Below are positions 25,080 through 34,119 of a stretch of 55,927 nucleotides of DNA, in pieces. Within the stretch, counting starts at the first letter, position 1; each line of letters starts with the position of its first letter. The translations under genes and the position numbers were made by a program. This DNA is from Desulfobulbaceae bacterium (GTDB taxonomy: Bacteria > Desulfobacterota > Desulfobulbia > Desulfobulbales > Desulfobulbaceae): assembly GCA_024763055.1 (NCBI GenBank), contig JANTGH010000004.1, positions 1-55,927 of the forward strand. Direction: 5' to 3'. The notes under the pieces are model-generated. The model was not told the DNA's origin and did not search any database. It was given only the letters and a program-made list of their open reading frames with translations.

Positions 25080-26691
25080 TCTTACAGCAATACTGGCAGC
25101 AATACAACAGAGACTGCCTGCCGGAAAAACGTGTGCTGTTCCCGGGCTGTGTCAGCGTTGCGCGGGCTTTGCGGCGGCTGCGGTTAACCAGTTGCGCCGA
25201 GGGCGATGGTTTCAACGCTCAGGTGGTGAAGGGCTTCTTCCTTTTGAATTGGTCAAGTATTTTTCCTTTATCAGTCTGGTCCTCATTTTCTGCGCTTCCC
25301 TTCTCCTTTCCTGGATACTGGCAAACAATGCCAGGCATGTACTGTTAAAACGCAGCGAGGCTTATTCGCAGCTTTTTGCGGAAAATCTCAACCGGCAGGT
25401 CTTTTTGCAGTTTGTGTTGCCGACCGTTGTCCGTTATGGCCGTATAGCCCTGTCTGATGAACGGCAGTTTAGACGGCTGGACGGAATTGTCCGCAATATT
25501 ACCCGTGGCATGCATATTGATTCAGTGACGATTTTTGATTCCCGGGAAAATATTATTTCCTATTCCACCATTACGGAGATGGTGGGTAGAAAAAACATGG
25601 GCGGGCTTGAATATGAAAAGGCGAAAAAGGGCGACGATAATTCCGTGCTGGTCAGCAGTGGTTCGCTGTTCAGTCTGCTTCCCGGAGCCCCGACTGTTTA
25701 CTGCACCCTGAAAACCTACGTTCCCTTCCGCCAGGAAGACCGCACCGGGGAACGATCCGGTGAAATAATGGGCGTGATTGAGGTCGTCCAGGACCTTTCC
25801 GCTGATTTACGTGCAATTATCGGCCTGCAGGGAAGGATAATCTTCCTCTCGCTGATGATCATGGGAATTCTCTTTGCTATCCTCACGGTTATTGTGATCC
25901 GGGCCAATAAGATTATGGCCGAACGGGCCCGGGAACGATTGCGTCTTGAAGAAAAACTGGGTGAGGCGCAGCGGTTAGCGACTCTTGGCAAGATGGTGGC
26001 CGCGGTTTCCCATGAAATTAAAAATCCCCTGGGTATTGTTCGGTCAACGGCTGAGATGCTGGGTAAACGCATCGCAAAAGTCGCGCCCGGCAGTGAACAT
26101 CTGACGGATATTATTGTTGAGGAGACGACTCGGCTTGATAATATTGTTCGGGAATTTCTTGATTTTGCCCGGCCAAGGGAACCTTCGTTGCAGCCCGAAT
26201 CCATGAATGTGCTGGTGGAGCGTATTGCCAGGTTTTTTGCACAGGAATTTGAGAAAAAAAATGTTACACCGGTGATAACCCTTGATCCTGATCTGCCGGC
26301 GATAAGCATGGATAGCGAGCAGATCTATCAGGTTCTATTCAATATTATATTTAACGCATTGCAGGCCATGCCGGAGAAAGGAACATTGACGATTACCACC
26401 GGCTCTGATCCGGAAACGGGTACTGTGATTCTGACGGTTGCCGATACCGGTGTTGGCATGGATGAGGAAAAAAAGGCGCAGATTTTCACGCCGTTCTTTA
26501 CCGATAAAAACAGGGGTTCCGGGCTTGGCCTGGCCATTGCGAAAAATATTGTTGAGAAACATCAGGGAAAAATAGCCGTCGAAAGCCGGGTGGGTGAGGG
26601 CAGCGTTTTTACTGTAATTCTGCCGGGTCCGGATAATGCTCCGGATTTGGAAACGACGCAAACGAGCGGTGAAGATGGAGGAACCAAATAA
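25063..26691 (+). CDS. membrane sensor histidine kinase
   Basis: A 543-aa kinase. A cytoplasmic N-terminal stretch with a Cys motif (CAVPGLCQRC, near 23-32) precedes TM1 (about 65-88). An extracytoplasmic sensor region follows (89-256, HIDSVTIFDSRENIISYSTI), then TM2 (about 258-280). Next come HisKA with AAVSHEIKNPLGIVRS (His near 317) and an HATPase domain with NIIFNALQAMP, VADTGVGMDEEKKAQIFTPFFT and GSGLGLAIAKNIVEKH. The ATG at 25063 behind GGAG overlaps the radical SAM end, suggesting coupling. The likely partner is the receiver protein at 29311. The signal is unknown; the N-terminal Cys might bind metal. Confidence 0.88.
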   Translation: MRWKFDLTAILAAIQQRLPAGKTCAVPGLCQRCAGFAAAAVNQLRRGRWFQRSGGEGLLPFELVKYFSFISLVLIFCASLLLSWILANNARHVLLKRSEAYSQLFAENLNRQVFLQFVLPTVVRYGRIALSDERQFRRLDGIVRNITRGMHIDSVTIFDSRENIISYSTITEMVGRKNMGGLEYEKAKKGDDNSVLVSSGSLFSLLPGAPTVYCTLKTYVPFRQEDRTGERSGEIMGVIEVVQDLSADLRAIIGLQGRIIFLSLMIMGILFAILTVIVIRANKIMAERARERLRLEEKLGEAQRLATLGKMVAAVSHEIKNPLGIVRSTAEMLGKRIAKVAPGSEHLTDIIVEETTRLDNIVREFLDFARPREPSLQPESMNVLVERIARFFAQEFEKKNVTPVITLDPDLPAISMDSEQIYQVLFNIIFNALQAMPEKGTLTITTGSDPETGTVILTVADTGVGMDEEKKAQIFTPFFTDKNRGSGLGLAIAKNIVEKHQGKIAVESRVGEGSVFTVILPGPDNAPDLETTQTSGEDGGTK

Positions 26692-26731
26692 GGAGGCTGT
26701 TGTGTTGCCTTCCCGGAAGCGGGTTTGATCT

Positions 26732-27856
26732 ATGGTCCTGCGTATCGGCTGTTGTATAACCCCGCATGGTTTTGGTCATGCTGCCAGGGCTGCCGCGGTC
26801 ATGGAGGCAGTGGCAAAGCTTGTCCCGGCGGAGTTTATTATTGTCACTACCGTTCCCCGCTGGTTTTTTAGCCAATCCCTTTCCGTCCCTTTCAGTTATA
26901 ACCGGCTGACCACCGATGTCGGTCTGGTGCAGAAAAGCTCGCTTGACGAAGATATGCAGGCCACCCTGCGCGCACTGGCGGATTTTTATCCCCTCTCCGA
27001 TGCATGTATTGCCCATGCCGTGCGTCTGTTTTCCACCTGCGATCTTATTTTCTGTGATATTGCGCCGCTTGGCATTGTCACGGCTGAAAGGATCGGCATT
27101 CCCTCGCTGCTTATTGAAAACTTTACCTGGGACTGGATTTATGCCCGGTATCTTGATGAATTCCAGGCCCTGGAAGCCCATATCGACTATCTCCGGCAAA
27201 TATATTGCAGGGCAAACTATCATATTCAGACCGCACCGGTCTGTCGGGTAACTGCGGGCGTAAAAACCGTGCCTCCCGTCAGTCGATCAAGGCGAAAAAC
27301 CCGGGCGGAGATTCGCAGGCGGCTACGGGTGAGTGATGAGGATAAACTTATCCTGATAACCATGGGCGGTGTTGTTGGGGACGAATACGCGGTCGGGCCG
27401 TTACAACAGGAAAAAGCAGCAGTGTTTGTGTTGGCCGGAAAAGGAGCAGCAGTGAAAATTGAAGGAAATATCCGCTTGCTTGCGCAAGATTCAACGTTCT
27501 ATCATCCCGATCTGATAGCCGCATCTGATCTTGTTGTCGGCAAGACAGGCTATTCGACCCTGGCCGAGGTGTATAGCGCCGGGGTGCCTTTTGGGTATAT
27601 TCGCCGTGATTCCTTTCGTGAGTCCGGTGTTCTTGTCGATTTTATCAAACGAAAAAGGGCAGGACTGGAAATTTCTGCGCTTGATTTTAAGACCGGCAAA
27701 TGGTTGCGACAGCTTCCGGAATTGTTTACCCTGCGGGCCAGGTCCGGCAAAAGGGAAAACGGCGCTGAAGTCATAGCTGAATACATTGTCGATCTGTTGT
27801 CGAAAGATGCAAGGAATTCATTGAAATTACAGATTAAAACTGAAGACTTTTTTTGA
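26732..27856 (+). CDS. glycosyltransferase-like (GT-B fold) protein
   Basis: A 374-aa cytoplasmic protein of the type that starts GCCITPHGFGHAARAAAVMEAV, with DIAPLGIVTAERIGIPSLLIENFTWDW and a C-terminal nucleotide-sugar-type site (ITMGGV; DLVVGKTGYSTLAEVYSAGVPFGYI). This resembles the uncharacterised MurG-like glycosyltransferase family and the N-terminal domain of plant arabinokinase-type proteins. The substrate is unknown. It sits 40 bp after the kinase and 9 bp before the ABC ATPase, within what looks like one transcript. Confidence 0.7.
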   Translation: MVLRIGCCITPHGFGHAARAAAVMEAVAKLVPAEFIIVTTVPRWFFSQSLSVPFSYNRLTTDVGLVQKSSLDEDMQATLRALADFYPLSDACIAHAVRLFSTCDLIFCDIAPLGIVTAERIGIPSLLIENFTWDWIYARYLDEFQALEAHIDYLRQIYCRANYHIQTAPVCRVTAGVKTVPPVSRSRRKTRAEIRRRLRVSDEDKLILITMGGVVGDEYAVGPLQQEKAAVFVLAGKGAAVKIEGNIRLLAQDSTFYHPDLIAASDLVVGKTGYSTLAEVYSAGVPFGYIRRDSFRESGVLVDFIKRKRAGLEISALDFKTGKWLRQLPELFTLRARSGKRENGAEVIAEYIVDLLSKDARNSLKLQIKTEDFF

Positions 27857-27865
27857 CACAAATTC

Positions 27866-28489
27866 ATGGGCCGGCTTGAAATTCATAACCTGACCTTCCG
27901 TGACCGGGGGCCTTATTCTCTACAGATTAACGGCGGCGAGTGTGTCGGTCTGCAGGGGGCTTCAGGCTCCGGTAAGAGCCTTCTCCTTCGCGCCATTGCC
28001 GATCTTGACCCCCATGGTGGTTCCATGCGGTTGGACCAGATGGAGTGTGCGGATGTCCCGGCCCCGCAGTGGCGAAAATCCGTTGCCATGCTGCCGGCTG
28101 AGAGTTCCTGGTGGTTGGATACGGTAGAGGAACATTTTAAAAATTTTTCCGCTATCTCAAAGGATTATCTTGCTCAGTTAGGCTTTGACTCTGAGGTGGG
28201 AGGGTGGCAGGTCAGCCGGCTTTCCACGGGAGAGAAACAACGGCTGGCCATCCTCCGCATGCTGGAAAACCGGCCCGGCGCTTTGCTGCTTGATGAACCC
28301 ACGGCCAGTCTTGATGCCGTCAATATCACAAATGTAGAGCAACTGCTTCTCGAATATGGCTGCGACAATAACGTCCCGCTGCTCTGGGTAAGTCACGATC
28401 CTGATCAACTCGTCCGGGTGGCCGACCGCTGTCTTTACATGCATCCGGACGGTAAACTGACTGCATATGGGGAAAACGATGGGTGTTAA
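27866..28489 (+). CDS. fetA: FetA-type ABC transporter ATP-binding protein
   Basis: A 207-aa ABC ATPase: Walker A GLQGASGSGKSLLLRAIADLD, Q-loop region WRKSVAMLPAESSWW, signature LSTGEKQRLAILRML, Walker B ALLLDEPTASLD and switch His in LLWVSHDPDQL. It pairs with the UPF0014 permease that overlaps its end by 23 bp. In Escherichia coli FetAB exports iron and protects against oxidative stress; iron or another transition metal is the likely substrate here. Confidence 0.88.
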   Translation: MGRLEIHNLTFRDRGPYSLQINGGECVGLQGASGSGKSLLLRAIADLDPHGGSMRLDQMECADVPAPQWRKSVAMLPAESSWWLDTVEEHFKNFSAISKDYLAQLGFDSEVGGWQVSRLSTGEKQRLAILRMLENRPGALLLDEPTASLDAVNITNVEQLLLEYGCDNNVPLLWVSHDPDQLVRVADRCLYMHPDGKLTAYGENDGC

Positions 28490-29276
28490 ACCATTAAGCC
28501 CGTTTGATTTAAGTCTTGCCGCCATGCTTGTCCTGGCGCTGGGTATCTTAAGCTGGCGTCTGCGGCTTGGCCTGGAAAAAAGGCTGGCAATTTCCGCCCT
28601 GCGCACCACTGTGCAACTGCTTTTTATCGGCCAGGTTCTTCGGGTTCTTTTTACCCATGCCAATTTTATTTTTGTCTTTACCATTTCCATGGTCATGCTC
28701 CTTGTTGCGGGTCGTGAAGTCGTTGCCCGGCAGCATAGGAGGATTCGCGGCTTGCAGGGTTGGTTTCTGGGCACCGGTTCCATGTTTGTTTCTTCCTTTG
28801 CCGTCGCTTTTTTTGCTCTGGCCGTCGTCATTGCCAAAGATCCCTGGTATACTCCGCAGTATGCCATTCCCCTGCTTGGAATGCTGTTGGGTAACACCAT
28901 GAACGGGATAGCGCTTTCCATGGACCGGATGACGGAAACCCTGTGGCAGCAGCGCCGGATTGTTGAGCAGCGGCTGCTTCTTGGTCAGACAAGCCTGGAG
29001 GCAATTCATGAAATTCGGCAGCAGGCCATGCGCTCAGGCATGATTCCCATCATTAATTCCATGGCCGCGGCCGGCCTGGTCAGTCTGCCGGGGATGATGA
29101 CCGGACAGATTCTTGGCGGTTCTTCACCCATGGATGCGGTCAAGTACCAGATTCTCATCATGTTTTTAATCTGCGCCGGCACCGGATTCGGCGTCATAAC
29201 CGCCATAACCCTGACTTGCAGAAAGCTCTTTGATGACCGGCAGCGACTGCGTCTTGAGGTGCTGCAAAAGCATTAG
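28467..29276 (+). CDS. fetB: FetB-type (UPF0014) metal-export permease
   Basis: A 269-aa polytopic membrane protein of the UPF0014 family with about seven helices. Family segments are ISALRTTVQLLFIGQVL, LLGMLLGNTMNGIALSMDRM, and GMIPIINSMAAAGLVSLPGMMTGQILGGSSPMDAVKYQI. The ATG at 28467 overlaps fetA; ATG 28479 is also possible. With the ATPase it forms a half-size exporter. Its position between a sensor kinase and a response regulator suggests control by that system. Confidence 0.9.
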   Translation: MGKTMGVKPLSPFDLSLAAMLVLALGILSWRLRLGLEKRLAISALRTTVQLLFIGQVLRVLFTHANFIFVFTISMVMLLVAGREVVARQHRRIRGLQGWFLGTGSMFVSSFAVAFFALAVVIAKDPWYTPQYAIPLLGMLLGNTMNGIALSMDRMTETLWQQRRIVEQRLLLGQTSLEAIHEIRQQAMRSGMIPIINSMAAAGLVSLPGMMTGQILGGSSPMDAVKYQILIMFLICAGTGFGVITAITLTCRKLFDDRQRLRLEVLQKH

Positions 29277-29310
29277 GATCGCAACTGCAACATCGTGAAG
29301 GAGACCTCTT

Positions 29311-29913
29311 ATGAAGAAAAGGATATTACTTGTTGATGATGAGGCAATTATCCGCAAGATTCTGGAATTGAACCTGCTTGATGAGGGATACGAGGTTGAT
29401 ACGGCTGCATCCGGAGAAGAGGCTGTTTCCATGCTTGATACCGGCTATGATCTGATCATTACTGATCTCATGATGGAGGGCATTGATGGTTTAGAGGTTT
29501 TAAGATGTGCAAAAAACAAGGATAAAAACAGTAGTGTTTTTATTTTGACCGGGTATGGCGAACTGGATTCAGCAGTGGCTGCTCTTCGAGCAGGTGCCGA
29601 GGATTATCTGCTTAAACCCTATAACCATCAGAAATTACTTGTCCGGGTTGCCAGGACTTTTAAAAAACAGGATATGCAGCACACCCTGGATCTCTATGAG
29701 GACATCCTGTCGATTTGCAGTGAATGCAAGAAAATTCGTGATAACAATGATTGCAAGCAAGGTAATGGCGGGTGGGTGACAATAGAGAAATATTTAAGCA
29801 AAACCACCGGTTCAGCGATGAGTCACGGTCTCTGCCCGGATTGCTACCAAAAACGCAGGAAAGAATTACAGCAGATCATTGACGACAGCCTCACAGACGA
29901 TAAAAATATTTGA
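29311..29913 (+). CDS. response regulator with C-terminal Cys-pair domain
   Basis: A 200-aa protein. The receiver domain (1-125) is complete: VDDEAIIRK acid pair, phosphoacceptor Asp52 (LIITDLMMEG), Thr in FILTGYGE and Lys in LLKPYN. There is no DNA-binding domain; residues 133-187 are a Cys-pair module (SICSECKKI...GWVTIEKYL...SHGLCPDC). This module is frequent on deltaproteobacterial signalling proteins but has no established role known to me. GGAGACC precedes the ATG. Output is probably through protein interaction. It is the likely partner of the kinase at 25063. Confidence 0.87.
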   Translation: MKKRILLVDDEAIIRKILELNLLDEGYEVDTAASGEEAVSMLDTGYDLIITDLMMEGIDGLEVLRCAKNKDKNSSVFILTGYGELDSAVAALRAGAEDYLLKPYNHQKLLVRVARTFKKQDMQHTLDLYEDILSICSECKKIRDNNDCKQGNGGWVTIEKYLSKTTGSAMSHGLCPDCYQKRRKELQQIIDDSLTDDKNI

Positions 29914-29918
29914 TTTCT

Positions 29919-30120
29919 TTAAGGCTGTGAATATACAATATCGATTGTCTTGCGGGTATCATCACGGTAACTGGTTTTCATTTTTTCGTGTACCTCGCGC
30001 CCGTCTTCAGTCAAGCTGTGCCCACCTGAAAATACGGATTTTTCAAGGCATCATAGTGTTCGGAATGGCACTTGTTTTCATGTTTTTTCCCCTGTAGTCC
30101 TTGCCGGAGAGAGGGTTCAT
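29919..30120 (-). pseudogene. small conserved-looking gene broken by two single-base shifts
   Basis: Read on the minus strand from ATG at 30120, the frame gives MNPLSGKDYRGK, then after a -1 shift at an A6 run (about 30085) KHENKCHSEHYDALKNPYFQVG, then after a second -1 shift at a GGG (about 30021) HSLTEDGREVHEKMKTSY and on to IDIVYSQP and TAA at 29919. Joined, it is a 67-aa protein with normal codon character. Each break equals one missing base in a homopolymer. It ends 5 bp from the convergent response regulator. I do not recognise the family. It may be decaying, recoded or affected by sequence error. Confidence 0.5.
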
Positions 30121-30244
30121 TTAAGAAACACTGCCGTCAGGTTGTGAGAAAGTTTGTTTTCCGGGTAAAGAAGGGTATTGACAAGTCCTGAATTTCACGG
30201 CAAGATAATTTTTCAAGTGTTCGCAGTCAACCCCATAGGTAGCC

Positions 30245-33200
30245 GTGAAAAAAAAAATCCTCATTTTTAGTGTCAGTATCGGGCTTGTTGCCTGTGTCCT
30301 TCTTTTTTTTCTCCCTGTCCTGCTTTCCTCTGACTTTGTCTTAAAAAAGATACTTGATCGAGTCAATACCCGGCCCGGGATAACCCTGCAGGTTAAAGAC
30401 TTCAATGTCGGCTGGTGGCAGGGGCCAAGTTGTACCGCCGTGACATATTCTGATCCTGAGCATGGCCTGCAGGCTACAGTTGATCAGATAACAGGTGACC
30501 ATGGTCTGCTGGCTCTTTTGGCTGCACCTAAAAACCTCGGTATCTTTCGGATACAGACCCCGATTTTGACCCTTACAAGTCGATCGCAAGCTGAAAAGCA
30601 GTCCGGAAATTCGACGGTCTCCGCCGAGAAAACCCAATCACAGTCTCCTGCGATAAAACAATCATCACCTGTTAATACCGTTGATGCGGGAAAGAGTCCG
30701 TTTTGGGATACCCTTGCCGTTAAGCTTGTCGTTCAGGAGGGCAGGGTGGTTATTCAGGGAAAGGAAGCCGTTAATGCCGTGCCGGAAGGGAGTATTTCGC
30801 TTTCCGCTTCTCTTGCCGAAGGAACGGTGAAGTATGATCTGCACTGGCTTGGCAAAGATGAGCAGGGGAAATTGACGGCCGATGGTTTTATCAACCTGCC
30901 CGCACGTCAGCAGGATATACTGGACACTCTTGTTACCCGTATGCATCTTAAGGTATCAGATTTTCAGATCGCCCCCCTGTTGACCATCGCCGCCCGGCAG
31001 GGCAATGTCCCTACCGGTGCAGGTCTGTTGAATGGTGAGTTGACATTCAGCGGTGCGGGCCGGGACAAACTTGATGTTGTCGGCAATCTTGATTGCTCAA
31101 ATCTTGATCTGTCCGGTGGTGTACTCAAGAAGGATCATCCTCAGTTACAGAAAATGGTGGTTCGTATAGATGGTGGCAAAAAAGACAAAAACAACTGGTA
31201 CCTGACACATTTGGATATTAATGGTGATCCCGGTACAATCGCTGCTACGGGTAGTTTTGATGGTGATAATGGCCAGGCCCGGTTTAGCGGCTCGGTGCAA
31301 CTTCCCTTTTTCTTTACCCAGTTTCCCCATCTTTTAAAGGTACAGCAGGGTGCCTCGGTAAGTACCGGTGCATTGACCTTTTCCGGTGAGTTGACACGGG
31401 AAGGTTTAAAACAGCAATTAATAGCCGATGCTGCTGTCGACAAAATGGCCGGTATGTTGAATAATCGTCCCTTTTCCTGGGGTAAGGCGGCAACACTTTC
31501 ATTTTCAGCCGCGCAGTCGGGAAATGAAATAACAGTTGATAATCTGGAGATGACAACATCCTTTGCCCGGTTGCAGGGCAAAGGTTCTCTCGCTGATTTT
31601 TCCTTGGATGCCACGGTTGATCTCATAAAGGCCGATCGTGAGATCAGCAAGCTTTTTTCATTGCCCTGGAGCGGTAGTGGTCAACTCTCTGCACGGGCGA
31701 CATCAAAACTTGATGACACAAAACGTTATCTTGTGGAATTTCAAGCAGAGAGTCCGGAGCTTTCACTTACCAGGGAGGGCAAGAGTATCCTGCCTGGATC
31801 GCCCTTTCAGGTAAACGGAAGGCTGTCGGCCCCGAACACCTGGCTGCAGGGCCAGGGAAGCGCGAATGTCAAGCTGGATGGTTCTATCTGGCCGGGAACT
31901 TTTTCTCTTGCGGCAACTGGCCTAACCCGACAGAAAATAGGGGTTGCCACCGATTACGATCTTTCCACCCGTGTACAACTCGGTCGTCTTTCCAGGCTCC
32001 TGCATAATTTGCAGATGCTGCCGCAAAAGACAACTCTGTCCGGTGAACTGAATGCGGTCGTCGTCGGTTTTTTAGCAAAAAATCAGGTTGTCCTGCGAGG
32101 TCTTGACGCTCAGGTAGGTGACCTGGTGTTTACCAAGGGGAAGACAACGGTTCGGGAAAAAAAACTTATTGTGCAAACCAAAAAACCGATCGTGGACAGC
32201 AAGTCTCCGGTTGTCGTCCGTAAGCTCCAAGTGGTAAAAAGCCGGGCGGCCTGGAACGGCGGAGAAAACGGATTTGCAACCTTTGACGGACAAAAACATC
32301 GTTTAACTGTCCACGATATACGGGTGCGCAGTGGGCTTATCGATCTGAATCTTGATGAACTGCTGGTGAATAATCTAAAAGATGCTCCACATTCCTGGCG
32401 GGCTGATTTGCAAGGTCGAGCTGATCTCGCCAGGCTTTATACCTTGTTGCCGACAGGTACCGACCGGCAGAAAAAAATTCAGATTTCAGGACAGGGTCAG
32501 TTTGAACTTCAGGCTGATCAACAAGGAGGATCGTATCCCCTCACTCTGAAGCTACTGGTTCCCAAGTGTCGAATGAGCCGGGATGATAAAAAAATTTTTC
32601 ATGATGAACAGGTTCGTCTGTCCCTGCAGAGCAACGGCCTGCTTGCGGATAGTGATCTGAAAATAAATAAACTGAAACTGTTCACACCACCGTTTTCCCT
32701 GCAGGCGGCGGGCATGCTGCATCGATCAAAAGGCAGTCGCCTTGTTCTTCAAGGTGAGCAATCCGTTGATTTTTCAGCTGTGAGCAGGTTGCTTAAAAGT
32801 TTTACCGGTCAGGATGTGGTCATGCGTGGCCGCAGACAGCAACATTTTGCCGTCGACATGCCGCTTGGTAAAAAAAGCTTGGAAACAGGGCAATTCTCCA
32901 CATCATTCTTGATGGATAAAATGACCTGGTCCGGGATTGATGCCGAGCAATTTTCTCTCCCTGTTTCGCTTGCTCAGGGTGTGTTGCAGGGAGGGTTGCA
33001 TGGAGCGCTTAATGGTGGCCGCCTTGAACTGGATACGACCTACCGCCTGACCGCTAAGCCACCGCATATCGTCATGCCTGATGGAGCACGGATCCTCAAG
33101 GATGTACATATTGACAAACCGTTTGCGGACGGGGTGCTGGCAAAGCTCCATCCCCTGTTCGGGGTGTTGGCCCGGCCAAGTGGAACCGTGAGCGCCCGGA

Positions 33201-33718
33201 TGGATAACTTCTATTGGCCCGTCGGGCCTGATGGTAAAAAGCAGGCCCGATTTGCCACCGTTTTTGATATCAGTAAAATTTCTCTTGATAGTCGCGGGGT
33301 CCTGCAGGAGGTTCTCCGGCTTTTGCAGGTTCATGAGCAGACCTTAACGCTCAAACAGAGTGAAATTACCTGTGTAGGAGAAAAGGGACGGATTGGGTGC
33401 ACGCCGGTCAAGGTTCTGGTGGCGGATTCTGAAATGACGATCAGCGGTTCAGTGGGGATGGATCAGACCCTTGACTATCTGCTGGAGATCCCGGTGACGG
33501 AGAAGCTGATTGGTCGGGAAGGGGCAAGAGTTCTGGAAGGAACAACCATCAAGGTTCCCATTCGCGGGACTTTAAAGAAACCGAATTTTAACAGGGACCT
33601 GATCACGGAAGCGTTTTCGGACCTTGCCGGACAGGCCGCGAAAAAGGCCGCAGAAAAGGCCATCAAAAAGCAGGTGGAAAAATTTGTGCCGGGATTGTTT
33701 AAGGGCCTGAAACTGTAG
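30245..33718 (+). CDS. AsmA-like large envelope protein
   Basis: A 1157-aa protein with an N-terminal membrane anchor (ILIFSVSIGLVACVLLFFLPVLL, residues 5-27) and a long periplasmic repeat-like beta region typical of AsmA/TamB-type proteins (VNTRPGITLQVKDFNVGWWQG; LTFSGAGRDKLDVVGNLDCSNLDLSGG). The end resembles AsmA C-termini (VPIRGTLKKPNFNRDLITEAFSDLAGQAAKKAAEKAIKK). Such proteins are thought to move phospholipids towards the outer membrane. It starts at GTG 30245, with weak purines upstream. crcB begins 6 bp after the stop, so they share a transcript. Confidence 0.8.
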   Translation: MKKKILIFSVSIGLVACVLLFFLPVLLSSDFVLKKILDRVNTRPGITLQVKDFNVGWWQGPSCTAVTYSDPEHGLQATVDQITGDHGLLALLAAPKNLGIFRIQTPILTLTSRSQAEKQSGNSTVSAEKTQSQSPAIKQSSPVNTVDAGKSPFWDTLAVKLVVQEGRVVIQGKEAVNAVPEGSISLSASLAEGTVKYDLHWLGKDEQGKLTADGFINLPARQQDILDTLVTRMHLKVSDFQIAPLLTIAARQGNVPTGAGLLNGELTFSGAGRDKLDVVGNLDCSNLDLSGGVLKKDHPQLQKMVVRIDGGKKDKNNWYLTHLDINGDPGTIAATGSFDGDNGQARFSGSVQLPFFFTQFPHLLKVQQGASVSTGALTFSGELTREGLKQQLIADAAVDKMAGMLNNRPFSWGKAATLSFSAAQSGNEITVDNLEMTTSFARLQGKGSLADFSLDATVDLIKADREISKLFSLPWSGSGQLSARATSKLDDTKRYLVEFQAESPELSLTREGKSILPGSPFQVNGRLSAPNTWLQGQGSANVKLDGSIWPGTFSLAATGLTRQKIGVATDYDLSTRVQLGRLSRLLHNLQMLPQKTTLSGELNAVVVGFLAKNQVVLRGLDAQVGDLVFTKGKTTVREKKLIVQTKKPIVDSKSPVVVRKLQVVKSRAAWNGGENGFATFDGQKHRLTVHDIRVRSGLIDLNLDELLVNNLKDAPHSWRADLQGRADLARLYTLLPTGTDRQKKIQISGQGQFELQADQQGGSYPLTLKLLVPKCRMSRDDKKIFHDEQVRLSLQSNGLLADSDLKINKLKLFTPPFSLQAAGMLHRSKGSRLVLQGEQSVDFSAVSRLLKSFTGQDVVMRGRRQQHFAVDMPLGKKSLETGQFSTSFLMDKMTWSGIDAEQFSLPVSLAQGVLQGGLHGALNGGRLELDTTYRLTAKPPHIVMPDGARILKDVHIDKPFADGVLAKLHPLFGVLARPSGTVSARMDNFYWPVGPDGKKQARFATVFDISKISLDSRGVLQEVLRLLQVHEQTLTLKQSEITCVGEKGRIGCTPVKVLVADSEMTISGSVGMDQTLDYLLEIPVTEKLIGREGARVLEGTTIKVPIRGTLKKPNFNRDLITEAFSDLAGQAAKKAAEKAIKKQVEKFVPGLFKGLKL

Positions 33719-33724
33719 TCTCTC

Positions 33725-34117
33725 ATGGAAATGGTTATCAGACTCAGTATTATCGGTGCAGGTGGTTTTGTCGGCGCAGTGCTGCGTTATCTTGTCAGCA
33801 GTTGGGTTCAATATCGCAGTGGTTCCATTGTTTTTCCATTTGGTACCATGGCGGTTAATATAACAGGATGTTTTATCATCGGTTTTCTCACCTTTCTTGT
33901 TGAAAGCAGATCGTTTTTTTCCCCGGAGATCAGATCGTTTATCCTTATCGGCTTGCTTGGCTCCTTTACAACATTTTCAACCTTCGGCAATGAAACCCTG
34001 GGGCTTTTGCGAGAAAGCAGGATTGATCTGGCGGTCATGAATGCCGGTATTCAGGTTTTTGTCGGCGTGGGTATGGTCTGGATTGGTCGCATCCTGGCAG
34101 CCGGCATCTGGAGATAG
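33725..34117 (+). CDS. crcB: CrcB/Fluc fluoride ion channel
   Basis: A 130-aa membrane protein with four helices. Conserved elements: GGFVGAVLRYL, FGTMAVNITGCFIIGF (the channel Asn) and GLLGSFTTFSTFGNETLGLL, the Phe box and Thr/Ser track of Fluc channels. It functions as a dual-topology dimer exporting fluoride. The DUF190 gene follows 2 bp later, a classic pairing. No fluoride riboswitch can precede it directly because only 6 bp separate it from the AsmA-like gene. Confidence 0.95.
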   Translation: MEMVIRLSIIGAGGFVGAVLRYLVSSWVQYRSGSIVFPFGTMAVNITGCFIIGFLTFLVESRSFFSPEIRSFILIGLLGSFTTFSTFGNETLGLLRESRIDLAVMNAGIQVFVGVGMVWIGRILAAGIWR

Positions 34118-34119
34118 AT

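Noticed and set aside
30178-30209. TTGACA with GATAAT before the AsmA-like gene
   Set aside because: The spacer is 20 bp, too long for a standard sigma70 promoter; other -10 choices are poor.
33719-33724. Fluoride riboswitch before crcB
   Set aside because: Only 6 bp separate the genes, far too short for the aptamer.
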